Shown: positions 1 through 9,129, numbered from the stretch's first letter. The stretch is 64,000 nt of DNA from Anseongella ginsenosidimutans (GCF_008033235.1 NZ_CP042432.1:3100001-3164000); one strand, 5' to 3'. Made by a program: numbers and translations. The notes: generated from the letters alone by a model not told the origin.

Positions 1-664
1 TAAGCATATCGGTTCTTTCGGCATCGAGATTCCTACCCGCTATGAGGTGCATGGAATAGATGTTTCCCGTTACCAGGGACGGATTGACTGGGAAAAGGTG
101 GCGGCAATGGAGTCGGAAGATATCCGGGTTTCCTTCGCTTTTATCAAGGCAACGGAAGGCATGCTGCTGGTAGATCCGCATTTTAAAAGGAATTGGAGAG
201 AAAGCAAGGAACACGGGATCCTCCGTGGCGCTTACCATTATTTTAAACCGCACGTGAACGGGAAGGTTCAGGCGAACCTGTTCCTGAATACCGTCAAACA
301 TGAACCGGGAGACCTTCCTCCGGTGATAGATGTGGAGGAGATCGGACGGCTGTCACCCGAGAAGCTTCGGGAACGTCTTTTGCAATGTTTACAAGTAATA
401 GAAGAAGATACCGGCGTTAAGCCCATAATCTACACCGGTTTAAGTTTTTACCAGGACTATCTTAAAGGCCATTTTGATACCTACCCTTATTGGATTGCCC
501 ATTATTATCATTCCAGGCCGCGCCTGAAGAATAAGCTCGAATGGCAGTTCTGGCAGCATTCCGATAAAGGGTTGGTGGACGGCATTCGTCACAAGGTAGA
601 CTTCAATGTCTTCAGCGGCGGGGAAGACGCGTTGCGCGAGCTATGTATTCCAATGTCTGATTGA
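1..664 (+). CDS. GH25-family lysozyme (muramidase), 5' end outside window
   Basis: Glycoside hydrolase family 25 enzyme, expected to cut the MurNAc-GlcNAc bond of peptidoglycan. The reading frame is open from base 2, so the true start lies left of the window; the GTG at 47 is only the first internal start-like codon. Seen from there: the opening GIDVSRYQG block (residues 3-11), the ATEG motif (about 35-38), GAYHYF (61-66) and the catalytic VIDVEE strand with the Asp-x-Glu pair near residues 95-97, then a YTG strand and the terminal WQF/HS segment. These are the hallmark blocks of the family in order. No signal peptide can be judged because the N-terminus is missing. The role could be wall turnover or lysis of other cells; the sequence does not tell. 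Confidence 0.88.
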   Translation, partial: KHIGSFGIEIPTRYEVHGIDVSRYQGRIDWEKVAAMESEDIRVSFAFIKATEGMLLVDPHFKRNWRESKEHGILRGAYHYFKPHVNGKVQANLFLNTVKHEPGDLPPVIDVEEIGRLSPEKLRERLLQCLQVIEEDTGVKPIIYTGLSFYQDYLKGHFDTYPYWIAHYYHSRPRLKNKLEWQFWQHSDKGLVDGIRHKVDFNVFSGGEDALRELCIPMSD

Positions 665-710
665 GTTTCTAAGATGGAGCGTTCGATAAGCTGGTATTTG
701 CCACGCGCCT

Positions 711-1789
711 TTATTTTAAATTATTGAAGTATTTAAGCTCGCTGAAGTATTTCTTTCCTTTGATAAAATGCTGGAAAACAATGCTGCCGGAATAAATGCC
801 CCGTACTTTTTCTACGAACGGAAGTCGTTTCCTTTTCCGCTGCCAGCGTCCGATGCCCCGTAGGTAATGCCAGTGGGCTTTGTTGATGGCCAGGCTATGT
901 CGTAGCCTTCCCTGGAACAGGAAAAGGAACCAGGCAGCCAGATCCAGCCAGAAGCGGAGGAAGATAAGCGGGAATACTTTTCCTCCGGGCAGATTCTGAT
1001 GAAGAAGGATCAGGTTGTTTCGGAAATTCAGATACGTTTTAAAGGCATTTACCGCCTGCAGCGTGCCGCCGCCGACATGATACACTTCCGATTGCGGGCA
1101 TACCATGATCCGGTAACCCAGTCGCTGAAGCCGCCAGCAAAGATCCGCCTCTTCCATATGGGCGAAAAGGTCTTCATCGAGTCCTCCAGCTTGCTCGAAG
1201 CAGTTTTTCCGAACGAAGAACGCGGCTCCGCTGGCCCAGAAAATATTCCGTGCGTCGTTGTACTGCCCCCGGTCTGTCTCCGTGATGTCAAAGATCCGCC
1301 CCCGGCAGAACAAATAACCAAAACGGTCCATGAGCCCGCCCGCCGCCCCAGCGTACTCAAATTTATCCCGCTCCCGGTAATCCTTTATTTTGGGCTGGCA
1401 GGCGGCAATGCCGGGATCGCTTTCCATCAGGTCAATTACGGGCTGTATCCATCCGGGGGGACTTCCACGTCAGAGTTCAACAATACATAATAGTCGGCCT
1501 CCACCTGCTTCAGCACCTGGTTGTAGCCTCCGGCAAATCCCAGGTTAGATTTGTTCTTCACGATCCGCACCTGTGGGTAGTTTCGTTCCAGGAAAGCAAC
1601 CGAATCGTCCGTGGAGGCATTATCGCCTACCACTATTTCCAGTTCAGGATATCCGGAAGCCAAAACGGAGGGCATAAACGACTGCAGGTACCTTTGCCCG
1701 TTCCAGTTCAGGATAACGACGGCTACTTTAGGAAGGTTCACTGGCGGAACATAATTGTCCGCCTGATCAGGATTGCTCATTACCTGCAT
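711..1789 (-). CDS. Family 2 glycosyltransferase, interrupted by a one-base frameshift
   Basis: GT-A fold glycosyltransferase of the rhamnosyltransferase/WsbD-like type, probably adding a sugar to a cell-surface polysaccharide at the cytoplasmic membrane. The N-terminal part (1789 down to 1436) has VVILNWNG, the nucleotide-binding DNASTD and the NSDVEV metal-binding block; the C-terminal part (1427 down to 711) has the HMEEADLCWRL acceptor-site block and a hydrophobic stretch near LDLAAWFLFLF. The two parts are in different frames. The break is at a run of six G on the plus strand (1455-1460); one more G would give a continuous protein of about 359 residues reading EVPPGWIQPVIDLMES across the junction. 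Start could be the ATG at 1789 or at 1780. It overlaps the upstream membrane protein by about 20 bases, so the two are probably cotranscribed. Confidence 0.85.
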
Positions 1790-2495
1790 ATTCCGCCTTG
1801 CTTTTCAGCTGCTTGTTTATTTTGTTAATCCTTAAAACGCTAAAGGTGCAAAGAAAAACCATGAGAACCAGGATTACGACCTCTTTGGCTGACGAGGCAG
1901 CAGGCTTTGTTAGCATCCCATAGGTTAAGGCTGCTGCCCAGACGATCATCAAAAAGGCAGTAATGTAGAGGGAAAACCGGACACCTTTTGCCTGACTGAT
2001 ATCAAACTGCCTGCTCTTATTAATTTCTTCCAGCTTTTCCGCCTCATCCAGTTGCCGGAATGTTTTGCCCGCCAATAGCGTATAATTTGCAAAGCAAAAT
2101 TGTTCAATTTCCCGAAGGTTGGTTGTCTCAAAGTCCGAAATGATAAACTTCCGCCCGTCCAATGTTTTGAATTGAATGGCTTTATAATCAATTCTTCCCC
2201 TTAAATATCTAAATCGGAAGCCATAGACTTCGTTGAAATGATAGGTCCTTCGTTTACACCGGAAGGGATAGGTAAAGGTTATCCTTTCCGAAGATTTATC
2301 AACACGGATAAGAAGCGTGAACCAGATAATATAGCCAAGTAGCCCGAAGAATAGCAGGAGCAAGATAATGACAAATACTTTGTCCTTGGTCTCGGGAAAA
2401 CCTTCCCCCCAAAAATACAATAGTATGGGACTGCCTGAGATAGCCAGCAGCACGGTAAATAATCCAATGGCCAAAGGTCTTAACTTGCTTCTCAT
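1767..2495 (-). CDS. Membrane protein with a PH-like middle domain, function unknown
   Basis: Not recognised as a named family. The 242-residue protein has two transmembrane segments near the N-terminus (about residues 9-28 and 40-63), a soluble basic and aromatic middle part (about 65-165) whose alternating strands ending in GRKFIISDFETTN resemble bacterial PH-like domains, and two more hydrophobic segments (about 175-195 and 207-225). This order (TM pair, PH-like domain, TM pair) is seen in small membrane proteins of Bacteroidota without assigned function. Its 3' end overlaps the start of the glycosyltransferase. It contains an intact run of six G/C bases (2405-2410), so not every such run in this sequence is damaged. 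Confidence 0.7.
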   Translation of the reverse strand: MRSKLRPLAIGLFTVLLAISGSPILLYFWGEGFPETKDKVFVIILLLLFFGLLGYIIWFTLLIRVDKSSERITFTYPFRCKRRTYHFNEVYGFRFRYLRGRIDYKAIQFKTLDGRKFIISDFETTNLREIEQFCFANYTLLAGKTFRQLDEAEKLEEINKSRQFDISQAKGVRFSLYITAFLMIVWAAALTYGMLTKPAASSAKEVVILVLMVFLCTFSVLRINKINKQLKSKAEYAGNEQS

Positions 2496-2540
2496 TTATG
2501 GGGGGTTATCGGCAACTTTTCATGAAGAAATCAATTGTTT

Positions 2541-3469
2541 TTACCGGTAGCCCTTTAAAAATTCCCGCACTTCCATGCGTTTTTTTCCTTCAAGCTGCAG
2601 TTCTTCCAGGTGGATGAAGCCGCCGGGAACGGCCACTTTCAGGAAGGTTTTATCATCGCTGAGGAACTTTCCGGGCGGTTCTGTATGTTCCGTTTTTTCC
2701 ATACTGCTTTTGAATATTTTGAGGGATTTTCCTCCGAGTTCGGTAAAGGCGGTGGGGTATGGGCTGAGGCCCCGGATAAAGTTGTGGGTGGTTTCCAGGG
2801 AGTTATTCCAGTTGATCCGGCAATCTTCTTTAAAAAGTTTGGGCGCTTCTTTCAGCACTCTTCCGGCGTGTTCCTCGGCGCGGATGAGCGTGTCCTGGGG
2901 GACGGACGGCGCCTGCCCGTCTTCGATGGCTTTTACCGTTTGCAGTACCAGCCGGGCGCCCGTTTCCATTAGCCGGTCATGCAGCTCGCCGGCCGTTTCG
3001 TTTTCATCAATGCTGATCTTTTCCTGGAGCAGCACATGGCCGGTATCGATTTCCTGCTGAAGGAAGAAAGTGGTAAGGCCGGTTTCTTTTTCGCCGTTCA
3101 TGACAGCGCGGTTGATGGGGGCGGCCCCGCGGTATTGCGGAAGGAGGGAAGCATGCAGGTTGAAGGTGCCGAGGGGGGCATTTGCCAGATGACTTCCGGC
3201 AGCATCCGGAAGGCCACGACTATGAACAGATCGGCTTCCAATGACTTTAAACGGGCAATGAAGGCGGGGTCTTTCAGCTTTTCAGGCTGCAGAACGGTTA
3301 TTCCCTGCTGCAGGGCAAAATCTTTGACGGCGGATGTGCGGAGCTGCCGGCCTCTTCCGGCGGGCTTATCCGGAGCGGTTACCACCGCAGCGATTTCATA
3401 GCCGTTCTCATGTAAAATGGATAAGGACGGAACGGCAAATTCAGGCGTTCCCATGAAAACAATACGCAT
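2541..3469 (-). CDS. fmt: Methionyl-tRNA formyltransferase, with a one-base frameshift
   Basis: Formylates Met-tRNA(fMet) with 10-formyl-tetrahydrofolate so that it can serve as initiator. The N-terminal piece (3469-3098) carries MRIVFMGTPEFAVP and the APDKPAGRG block; the C-terminal piece (3101-2541) carries ETGLTTFFL..DTG and the C-terminal tRNA-binding domain with ISPYP-like SPYPTAFT. The frames separate at a run of six G on the plus strand (3173-3178). Adding one base gives NLHASLLPQYRGAAPINRAV, which contains the family's catalytic Asn/His and SLLP.YRGAAPI signature, and a total of 309 residues, the normal length. Because fmt is close to essential, a sequencing deletion is the likely explanation. 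The gene follows the phosphodiesterase-type gene by 8 bases on the same strand. Confidence 0.93.
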
Positions 3470-3477
3470 GAGGCGAG

Positions 3478-4275
3478 TTACTCCTTCAGTTTTAATTTAA
3501 CCAATACCGGCATATGGTCAGAGGCGTCTTCACGAAGTACCTTTACATCCAGTACCTGCCAATGATCGCCGGGCGAAAAAAAGATATAGTCAATGCGGGC
3601 GCGGGGCTCGTCATAGGGAATGGTAAACTGCGGATCTCCCTTAACAAGCGCCGCATCGCTGAAGCTGCCTGTAATAATATCGTATGGTTTGCTTTCAGGC
3701 CTGAAATTGAAATCTCCGCCCATGAGGACCGGCGCCTGGCTGTCTCCGAGGATATCGACAATGGCTTCGGTCTGGGCAATCTTGTTCCCGTCGAACTGGT
3801 GGCATAGATGAGTGCCTGCAAACACGAGCGGGCCAAGGCCGGGGACTTCGGCCCGAACGATCAGGAGCGCCCGGGGTTCACCCCCTTCCGGGTTGGGAAG
3901 GACGTGATTGGCCGGGGTGGCGGGATGGCGTGACAGTACACCTTCACCGTAACCGCCGCCGTCATAATCCATTGCCTTCCCAAAATAGCCCTGCATGCCG
4001 GTCAGTGTGGCAAGCTCTTTTGCAAGGTTTTGCGCCGTGCCGTTATTCAAGGCAGCCGAACGGCCGGTAAGGCTGTCCACTTCCTGCAAGGCTACAAAAT
4101 CAGGCTTGTATTTATTGATTACCCGGGCAATTTCGGCAAGGTTGCTTTTCCCGCGTTCGTAAGCCATTTCGCCATGATAAATATTATAAGTCATCACGGT
4201 AATTGTCTTATCCTGGGCGAAACCTGCAAAGGATAACAGCAGAAGTAAACTTAGTATGGAAAGTGCTTTGTTCAT
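3478..4275 (-). CDS. Secreted endonuclease/exonuclease/phosphatase family enzyme
   Basis: A 265-residue member of the DNase I-like metal phosphoesterase superfamily. It starts with a signal peptide ending near GFAQ (residues 1-20), so it acts outside the cytoplasm. The expected active-site blocks are present: MTYNIYHGE, LQEVD (metal-binding Glu), GTHLCH, GGDFN (catalytic Asp/Asn), RIDYIF and SDHMPVLV with the C-terminal Asp-His pair. The substrate cannot be read from the sequence; relatives hydrolyse phosphodiesters in nucleic acids, sphingomyelin or inositol phosphates. It sits 8 bases upstream of fmt and may be cotranscribed, but a functional link is not obvious. The neighbouring mazG is divergent. 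Confidence 0.85.
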   Translation of the reverse strand: MNKALSILSLLLLLSFAGFAQDKTITVMTYNIYHGEMAYERGKSNLAEIARVINKYKPDFVALQEVDSLTGRSAALNNGTAQNLAKELATLTGMQGYFGKAMDYDGGGYGEGVLSRHPATPANHVLPNPEGGEPRALLIVRAEVPGLGPLVFAGTHLCHQFDGNKIAQTEAIVDILGDSQAPVLMGGDFNFRPESKPYDIITGSFSDAALVKGDPQFTIPYDEPRARIDYIFFSPGDHWQVLDVKVLREDASDHMPVLVKLKLKE

Positions 4276-4328
4276 GAAGTCAAAGATATTAGTATCGGCA
4301 GCATTTTTAGAAGGTTTCCCTGAAAAAG

Positions 4329-4336
4329 TATATTTG
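4329..4336 (+). promoter_or_regulatory. Candidate -7 promoter box of mazG
   Basis: TATATTTG matches the Bacteroidota consensus TAnnTTTG and lies 17 bases before the mazG start. No clear TTG was found at the usual distance upstream, so the call rests on the -7 box alone. Confidence 0.45.
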
Positions 4337-4353
4337 CCGTAAATATCAGATAT

Positions 4354-5154
4354 ATGGACGAGCGCTTAAAAGCATTCGAAAGACTGCTGAATATAATGGA
4401 TGAACTTCGGGAAAAATGCCCCTGGGACAAAAAACAAACAATGGAGAGCCTCCGGCATCTTACGCTGGAAGAAGTATACGAACTTTCCGACGCCATCCTG
4501 GAAGGAGACCCTGCGGAAATCCGGAAGGAGCTGGGAGATATTATGCTGCACCTGGTATTTTATGCAAAGATTGGCGCTGAAAAGGGAGAATTTGACATCA
4601 CGGGCGTGCTGAACGGCATTTGTGAGAAACTGGTTGCCAGGCATCCGCACATTTACGGGGATGTAAAAGTGGAGAATGAGGAACAGGTAAAGCAGAACTG
4701 GGAAAAGCTGAAGCTGAAAGAAGGGAACCGTTCCGTGCTGGAGGGTGTGCCTGTATCTTTGCCTTCACTGGTAAAAGCCCAGCGCATCCAGGAAAAGGCC
4801 GCTGGTGTTGGCTTCGACTGGGAAGAGAAGACACAGGTATGGGAAAAGGTAGAAGAAGAACTGCAGGAATTTCGGAATGAGTTTAATGTTGAAACCGGGC
4901 CTAACAATAAGAAAATGACGTTTGCTGACAGGGAAAGGGCGGAAGCGGAATTCGGCGATGTCTTGTTCTCGCTGATCAACTATGCCCGGTTCCTGGACAT
5001 TAACCCGGAAAACGCGCTTGAAAAAACCAACAAGAAGTTTATTAAACGCTTTCGCTACCTGGAAGAAAAGGCGCATGAAAAAGGCCGCTCGCTTAAGGAC
5101 ATGAGCCTTGCGGAAATGGATGTATTCTGGAACGAAGCAAAAAAGAAGCTGTAG
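4354..5154 (+). CDS. mazG: Nucleoside triphosphate pyrophosphohydrolase MazG
   Basis: Hydrolyses NTPs and dNTPs to the monophosphate and pyrophosphate, a house-cleaning and stress-related activity in the cytoplasm. The 266-residue protein has the two-domain MazG layout. The N-terminal domain shows CPWDKKQT (22-29) and the metal-binding EExxE...ExxD set (E39, E40, E43, E59, D62); the C-terminal domain repeats it with EEELQEF and EAEFGDVLFSLINYAR. Length fits the E. coli-type enzyme. It is a single gene between the divergent phosphodiesterase gene and a convergent secreted protein. Confidence 0.95.
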   Translation: MDERLKAFERLLNIMDELREKCPWDKKQTMESLRHLTLEEVYELSDAILEGDPAEIRKELGDIMLHLVFYAKIGAEKGEFDITGVLNGICEKLVARHPHIYGDVKVENEEQVKQNWEKLKLKEGNRSVLEGVPVSLPSLVKAQRIQEKAAGVGFDWEEKTQVWEKVEEELQEFRNEFNVETGPNNKKMTFADRERAEAEFGDVLFSLINYARFLDINPENALEKTNKKFIKRFRYLEEKAHEKGRSLKDMSLAEMDVFWNEAKKKL

Positions 5155-5193
5155 GAGCGCCCATGCGCCCGGCCTGTCCATGGCCGGACCAGG

Positions 5194-5757
5194 CTACATC
5201 TGCACCATCATGGCTGAAATAACGGCGCCAGGCGGAAGGCTGAGAAAACGTTTGCTTTTCGCATAAGCATCGGGCAGGCTGTTGCTGTCAATATAAAAGC
5301 TGATCCCTTCCATGGTTTCCACGCGGAGATTACCGTCGATCCATAAAATGTCATTGATCCGGTAATTTTCACTGATTTGCTTATATGTCTGACCCACGCG
5401 GACATTTTTTACCGTTGGGTAAGCGGTGTGCCAGACGGTAATGCGGGTAACGGTACAGTCCTTTTTTTCGCAGGTTACATCCGCTGCGAAGATCTGGGTT
5501 TTTTTATCGGGCGTATAGATCTGGTACGAGGTTTTTCGCCCGTTCGCATCGAAGGTATATACTTTGTAGATCTGTTCTTTATTGATGAATTTATAAACGT
5601 CTTCGATCTTCATCCCGAGTTCCAGGACGCCTACGCCGGTCTTGTTGAGAATAGGAAGGCGGTTGCTAACCGTACCGCTGTAAGCGCTGGCTTGCGAAAA
5701 CACCTTTCCGGCAGGTAAATTGCTCAGGATCAATAGGATCAGGTAAGCTCTCCACAT
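5194..5757 (-). CDS. Secreted protein of unknown function
   Basis: Not recognised. A 187-residue protein starting at the ATG at 5757, with a signal peptide ending near VFSQA (about residue 23). The mature part has a GVGVLELGMKIEDVYKFI segment, a YxxYTPDKKTQIFAADV block and one Cys pair (CEKKDC), which could form a disulfide in the periplasm. The LGM..EDV pattern is similar to the start of small substrate-independent 'gating' domains seen in other secreted Bacteroidota proteins, but this is a weak resemblance. A longer frame reaches 5841 but would run through the promoter box described below, so the ATG at 5757 is preferred. Confidence 0.65.
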   Translation of the reverse strand: MWRAYLILLILSNLPAGKVFSQASAYSGTVSNRLPILNKTGVGVLELGMKIEDVYKFINKEQIYKVYTFDANGRKTSYQIYTPDKKTQIFAADVTCEKKDCTVTRITVWHTAYPTVKNVRVGQTYKQISENYRINDILWIDGNLRVETMEGISFYIDSNSLPDAYAKSKRFLSLPPGAVISAMMVQM

Positions 5758-5761
5758 TAAG

Positions 5762-5769
5762 CAAAGGTA
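5762..5769 (-). promoter_or_regulatory. Candidate -7 box for the secreted protein
   Basis: On the minus strand the sequence TACCTTTG matches TAnnTTTG and ends four bases before the ATG at 5757. This spacing implies a transcript with almost no leader. Confidence 0.4.
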
Positions 5770-5869
5770 TAAAAAAATTGTAGCGTTTTGTAAGCTGTTT
5801 GCGTTAAGACTGCCAAACACTACTGGTGCATTCCAGATCATAGGGAAAATGACTAACTTGCGTCATCTG

Positions 5870-6424
5870 ATGACAGAAGAGCTGATAATCCGGGAATGCC
5901 GCAGTGGTAATAAGAAGTATTATGAAATGCTTTACCGGCATTTTTATAGCTATGCTATGGGGATAAGCTTGCGATACGGTACCAACAGGGAAGATGCGCT
6001 GGAGATTCTGAACGATAGTTTTTTAAAGGTCTTCGATAAAATAGGGCAGTACATCCCCGAGCAGCCGTTCAAGGCCTGGCTCCGGCGCATCATCATTAAC
6101 ACTGCCATTGATCATTACCGCCGTAATCTCAAGCATATGCACCGCTCGGAACTGAACGAGGCCGAGAGCATGGCTGTGGCAGACGGTGGGATTATCAGCC
6201 AACTGACAGCCAATGATATACTGGCGCTACTTGAAGAATTACCTCAAATGCACCGGATGGTCTTCAACCTCACGGAAATCGAAGGTTTTGCACACGAAGA
6301 AGTGGCTGAAATACTGAACATTCCCAGCAGTTCTTCCAGGGTCTATCTTACCAGGGCGAAAAAAGCCCTGCGCAGTTTAATAGAAAAGAAGTTTTTCAAA
6401 GAATATGAGCGATCGATTGGATAA
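5870..6424 (+). CDS. ECF-type RNA polymerase sigma factor
   Basis: Sigma-70 family factor of the extracytoplasmic-function type; it would direct RNA polymerase to a small regulon after an envelope signal. Region 2 is seen in the first half (YYEMLYRHFYSYAM, the ED..EILNDSFLKVF block and KAWLRRIIINTAIDHYR), region 4 in the second (LPQMHRMVFNLTEIEG.AHEEVAEIL, then SSSRVYLTRAKKALR). The start at 5870 (MTEELII) is preferred over 5849 because it aligns with the family and because TAACTTG, close to a -7 box, lies at 5854-5860. Its end overlaps the next gene by 20 bases, so the two are translationally coupled and the partner is the likely regulator. Confidence 0.92.
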   Translation: MTEELIIRECRSGNKKYYEMLYRHFYSYAMGISLRYGTNREDALEILNDSFLKVFDKIGQYIPEQPFKAWLRRIIINTAIDHYRRNLKHMHRSELNEAESMAVADGGIISQLTANDILALLEELPQMHRMVFNLTEIEGFAHEEVAEILNIPSSSSRVYLTRAKKALRSLIEKKFFKEYERSIG

Positions 6425-7856
6425 GGAATTGAGCAGGCATATACAGGCGGTGTTCGACGCTTATGATGAACCGTTTGATCCCGCAAACTGGCAGCGCTTG
6501 CAGCGCAGGCAGCGGGGACGGGTAATAGCCTTGTACCTGAAAAGAGCGGGGATCGCGGCATCGGTAGCTTTATTACTTGGTGCGGGTGTGCTGCTCTGGA
6601 ACCGGCAGCCTGCGGGAAATGATCCGCTGCTTACGGAGAATGACATGCCGGCATCGCCAGCAGGGGCTTTGAGCCCGGAAGGAACTGTTCCCCCGACCGG
6701 CGAAAATGCCCGGGAGGAGGTGATATTGCCGGACGGCGCTGCTTCTGCATCTGGGGAAGAAACGGATTTCGCCGGAACGAGGTCTATAGAGCGTTCCGCA
6801 GAAAAAACGGCTTCCTTACCGGAACAGCTGGCTTCCGTACCGGATAGATCGGTTTCATCAACGGAGCCGGCGGTTTTGCAGAAAGGAAATCCAACCGACG
6901 AAGCAGCCGTGGCAGCGAGGGCAATTCCGCAGCAGGGTAGCCCGGCCAGGGAAGCACCTTCAGTGAAAACCTCCGTTTCCAGCCTGGCCATGTCAGCGGA
7001 CGAAGCTGCTGCAAAGGGGCACGCGGCGACACCGGCACAAAACCGTCGGGAACAGAATACGTCTCCTGACCAATCGGGAAAAGCGCTTGCCGCCGGAAAG
7101 GAAACGCCTCCGGCAGAAGTTTCCGGAAGGAAAGTGCTTGCTGAGCGCAGCCAGCCCGCTTATGGGGAAAAAGATGTGGAGGAGGCCCGCAACAACAGGT
7201 TTAGCGTAGGTTTTGTGACTACTTCTTTAATGAATTATGCGGATGGCAATACGGCAAACGAAGTTCACTTTGGGGCGGGAATTACTTCCGGCTGGAAGGT
7301 CAGCGACCGGCTTAGCGTACATTCAGGCCTGATCCTTGCCGAGAACAGCCTTTCGCTGAACAGGTCTAATTCCTCCGTCCGCGCAAGCACTTATGCTGCG
7401 GACCGTGCCGCTACTACCGAGCTAAGCGCGGTTGGTGAGAATCGTATCGTCCAGGCGGTTTCACCTAATAGTATGGATGTGAGCCTGCTGGTTGTGGACA
7501 TCCCTCTTAACCTGACCTATCGCGTGGGCCTGGGAAGGTCCGATCTCCTGCTAACCGGCGGTTTGAGTTCTTTCGCTTATCTTGACCAGGAATACAGCTA
7601 TCATAATACCATACAACTTTATACAAATGCTTCCGTAGATGCGCCCGAACCTGTGGTCAGAGATGAAAAGGCTTTCTCCCACTTTGACCTGGCCAGGCAG
7701 CTGAACTTCGCCATAGGTACCGAAGTACCGCTTGGAAAAGGCTCTGTACTGATCGTGGAACCCTATGTAAAATATCCCCTTGGCGAACTTACTTCAGAAG
7801 ATATCCGCTTCGGCTCTGCGGGCATGAACCTCCGGCTTTCTTTCGGGAACAGGTAG
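6405..7856 (+). CDS. Trans-envelope protein: cytoplasmic tail, one TM, long linker, outer-membrane barrel-like domain
   Basis: A 483-residue protein directly coupled to the sigma factor. Seen: about 45 residues of charged cytoplasmic-type sequence with a short basic stretch (RRQRGR), one transmembrane segment (about 46-65), a roughly 190-residue low-complexity linker rich in Ala, Ser, Pro, Glu and Thr (about 66-255), and a C-terminal domain (about 260-483) of alternating aromatic/hydrophobic strands that reads like an outer-membrane beta-barrel of the PorT/OMP_b-brl kind and ends in NLRLSFGNR. Inference: the protein anchors in the inner membrane, spans the periplasm with the linker and reaches the outer membrane, and may act as a sensor or anti-sigma factor. 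No classical zinc-binding anti-sigma motif was seen. Confidence 0.7.
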   Translation: MSDRLDKELSRHIQAVFDAYDEPFDPANWQRLQRRQRGRVIALYLKRAGIAASVALLLGAGVLLWNRQPAGNDPLLTENDMPASPAGALSPEGTVPPTGENAREEVILPDGAASASGEETDFAGTRSIERSAEKTASLPEQLASVPDRSVSSTEPAVLQKGNPTDEAAVAARAIPQQGSPAREAPSVKTSVSSLAMSADEAAAKGHAATPAQNRREQNTSPDQSGKALAAGKETPPAEVSGRKVLAERSQPAYGEKDVEEARNNRFSVGFVTTSLMNYADGNTANEVHFGAGITSGWKVSDRLSVHSGLILAENSLSLNRSNSSVRASTYAADRAATTELSAVGENRIVQAVSPNSMDVSLLVVDIPLNLTYRVGLGRSDLLLTGGLSSFAYLDQEYSYHNTIQLYTNASVDAPEPVVRDEKAFSHFDLARQLNFAIGTEVPLGKGSVLIVEPYVKYPLGELTSEDIRFGSAGMNLRLSFGNR

Positions 7857-7902
7857 AGTTCAGGAGAGCCCTTTCCTGATGCCAATTTCCAATAATGGCA
7901 GT

Positions 7903-9129
7903 TCACTTGAACCTGATCGCTTTCACGGGGCTGACCCTGCTTACGATCATTGAGGGTATGATCAGCATCAGCACGCATACAATAAAGGTGCAGCAATTCA
8001 GAAGTACGACAGAAAGAAGGCTCAGATCAACAGGGACATAATCCACATAATAATTCGTTTGATCCAGCCCGATCAGGTGATACCCGTCCTGCAGGAAGCA
8101 GAAACCCAGGCCCACAATATTCCCGATCAGCATGCCGATACCCGTAAGATAGACGGCATTGTACATAAATATTTTCCGTATTCGGAAGTTATCGGCTCCC
8201 AGGGCCTTTAGAATACCAATCATATTTGTACGTTCCAGGATCATGATCAGCAGGGCGGAGATCATATTGATGCCGGCCACCAGCAGCATGAGTATCAGCA
8301 GCACAATGGCATTCATGTCCAGCAGGGAAAGCCATTCGAAAATGAGGGGATAAATTTCTTTTACTGAATAGGCCTGCAGGTTTTCGTCAACGTTTTGATG
8401 TACCTCCAGGGTTAATTCATCCAGCCGGGAAATATCTTCAATGAAGAGTTCGTAACCCCCTGCCTGTGTCTTACCCCAATTGTTAAGGCGCTGGATGAGC
8501 TGCAGGTCGCCGATCACGTACAATTTGTCCAGATCCTCCAGCCCGGTTTGATAAATACCGCTGATATGCAGCTTACGCCGGCGCAGGGGCTCCTGTACAA
8601 AATACATAAGCAGGTCGTCCCCGGCTTCAAGTTTCAGGCGTTCGGCAATGGTTTGGGAGATCAGGATGTTTTCCGAAAGGCTGTCGTTGCTGTAGGAGGG
8701 GATCTTTCCCGTAAGCAAGTGTTCATTAAGGTACGCCCAGTCATAGTGCGGCCCCACCCCCTTTAATACGACGCCTTCTATTTCTTCCCCGGCTGAAATG
8801 ATCCCCGGTTTGGTCGCAAATACCTGTACCGTCTTTACGCCCGGAAAATCTTCCGGTTTTATCCGGAGGTTCCCCGCGGTATCCATTACCTGTACCGGAG
8901 TGTTTTCAAAGGAGGTATTCAGGTCAAAGCGGCTTACCTGGATATGGCCGGTAAAGCCCACCATTTTATCGCGTATGGTATTTTTAAACCCGGTAACTAT
9001 CCCGAATGCACTGATCATCACGGCCAGCCCCAGCGCTATCCCCGTAATGCCGATGATCACAATCAGCCTGGAAAACGTTCTGCGGGCCTTTACAGACACA
9101 CGTTTTGCGACGAATAATTCGAAATTCAC
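7903..9129 (-). CDS. LolC/LolE-type ABC transporter permease (FtsX family)
   Basis: Inner-membrane permease of the MacB/FtsX superfamily in the arrangement used by lipoprotein-release complexes: one N-terminal transmembrane segment (about residues 20-45), a large periplasmic domain (about 50-265), and three C-terminal segments (about 270-295, 315-340, 372-397). The ILKALGA motif (about 300-306), where the coupling helix contacts the ATPase, and the closing SRVSPVKAIRFK are typical. At 408 residues it matches LolC/LolE. Its ATPase partner is not adjacent on the same strand; the divergent ABC protein next door is of another type. Lipoprotein export is the best guess, but a generic release or efflux role is possible. 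Confidence 0.85.
   Translation of the reverse strand: MNFELFVAKRVSVKARRTFSRLIVIIGITGIALGLAVMISAFGIVTGFKNTIRDKMVGFTGHIQVSRFDLNTSFENTPVQVMDTAGNLRIKPEDFPGVKTVQVFATKPGIISAGEEIEGVVLKGVGPHYDWAYLNEHLLTGKIPSYSNDSLSENILISQTIAERLKLEAGDDLLMYFVQEPLRRRKLHISGIYQTGLEDLDKLYVIGDLQLIQRLNNWGKTQAGGYELFIEDISRLDELTLEVHQNVDENLQAYSVKEIYPLIFEWLSLLDMNAIVLLILMLLVAGINMISALLIMILERTNMIGILKALGADNFRIRKIFMYNAVYLTGIGMLIGNIVGLGFCFLQDGYHLIGLDQTNYYVDYVPVDLSLLSVVLLNCCTFIVCVLMLIIPSMIVSRVSPVKAIRFK

Noticed and set aside
6461-7038. Long minus-strand frames under the sigma-partner gene
   Set aside because: They are shadows of the low-complexity Ala/Ser/Pro linker on the other strand, without a start signal or family match.
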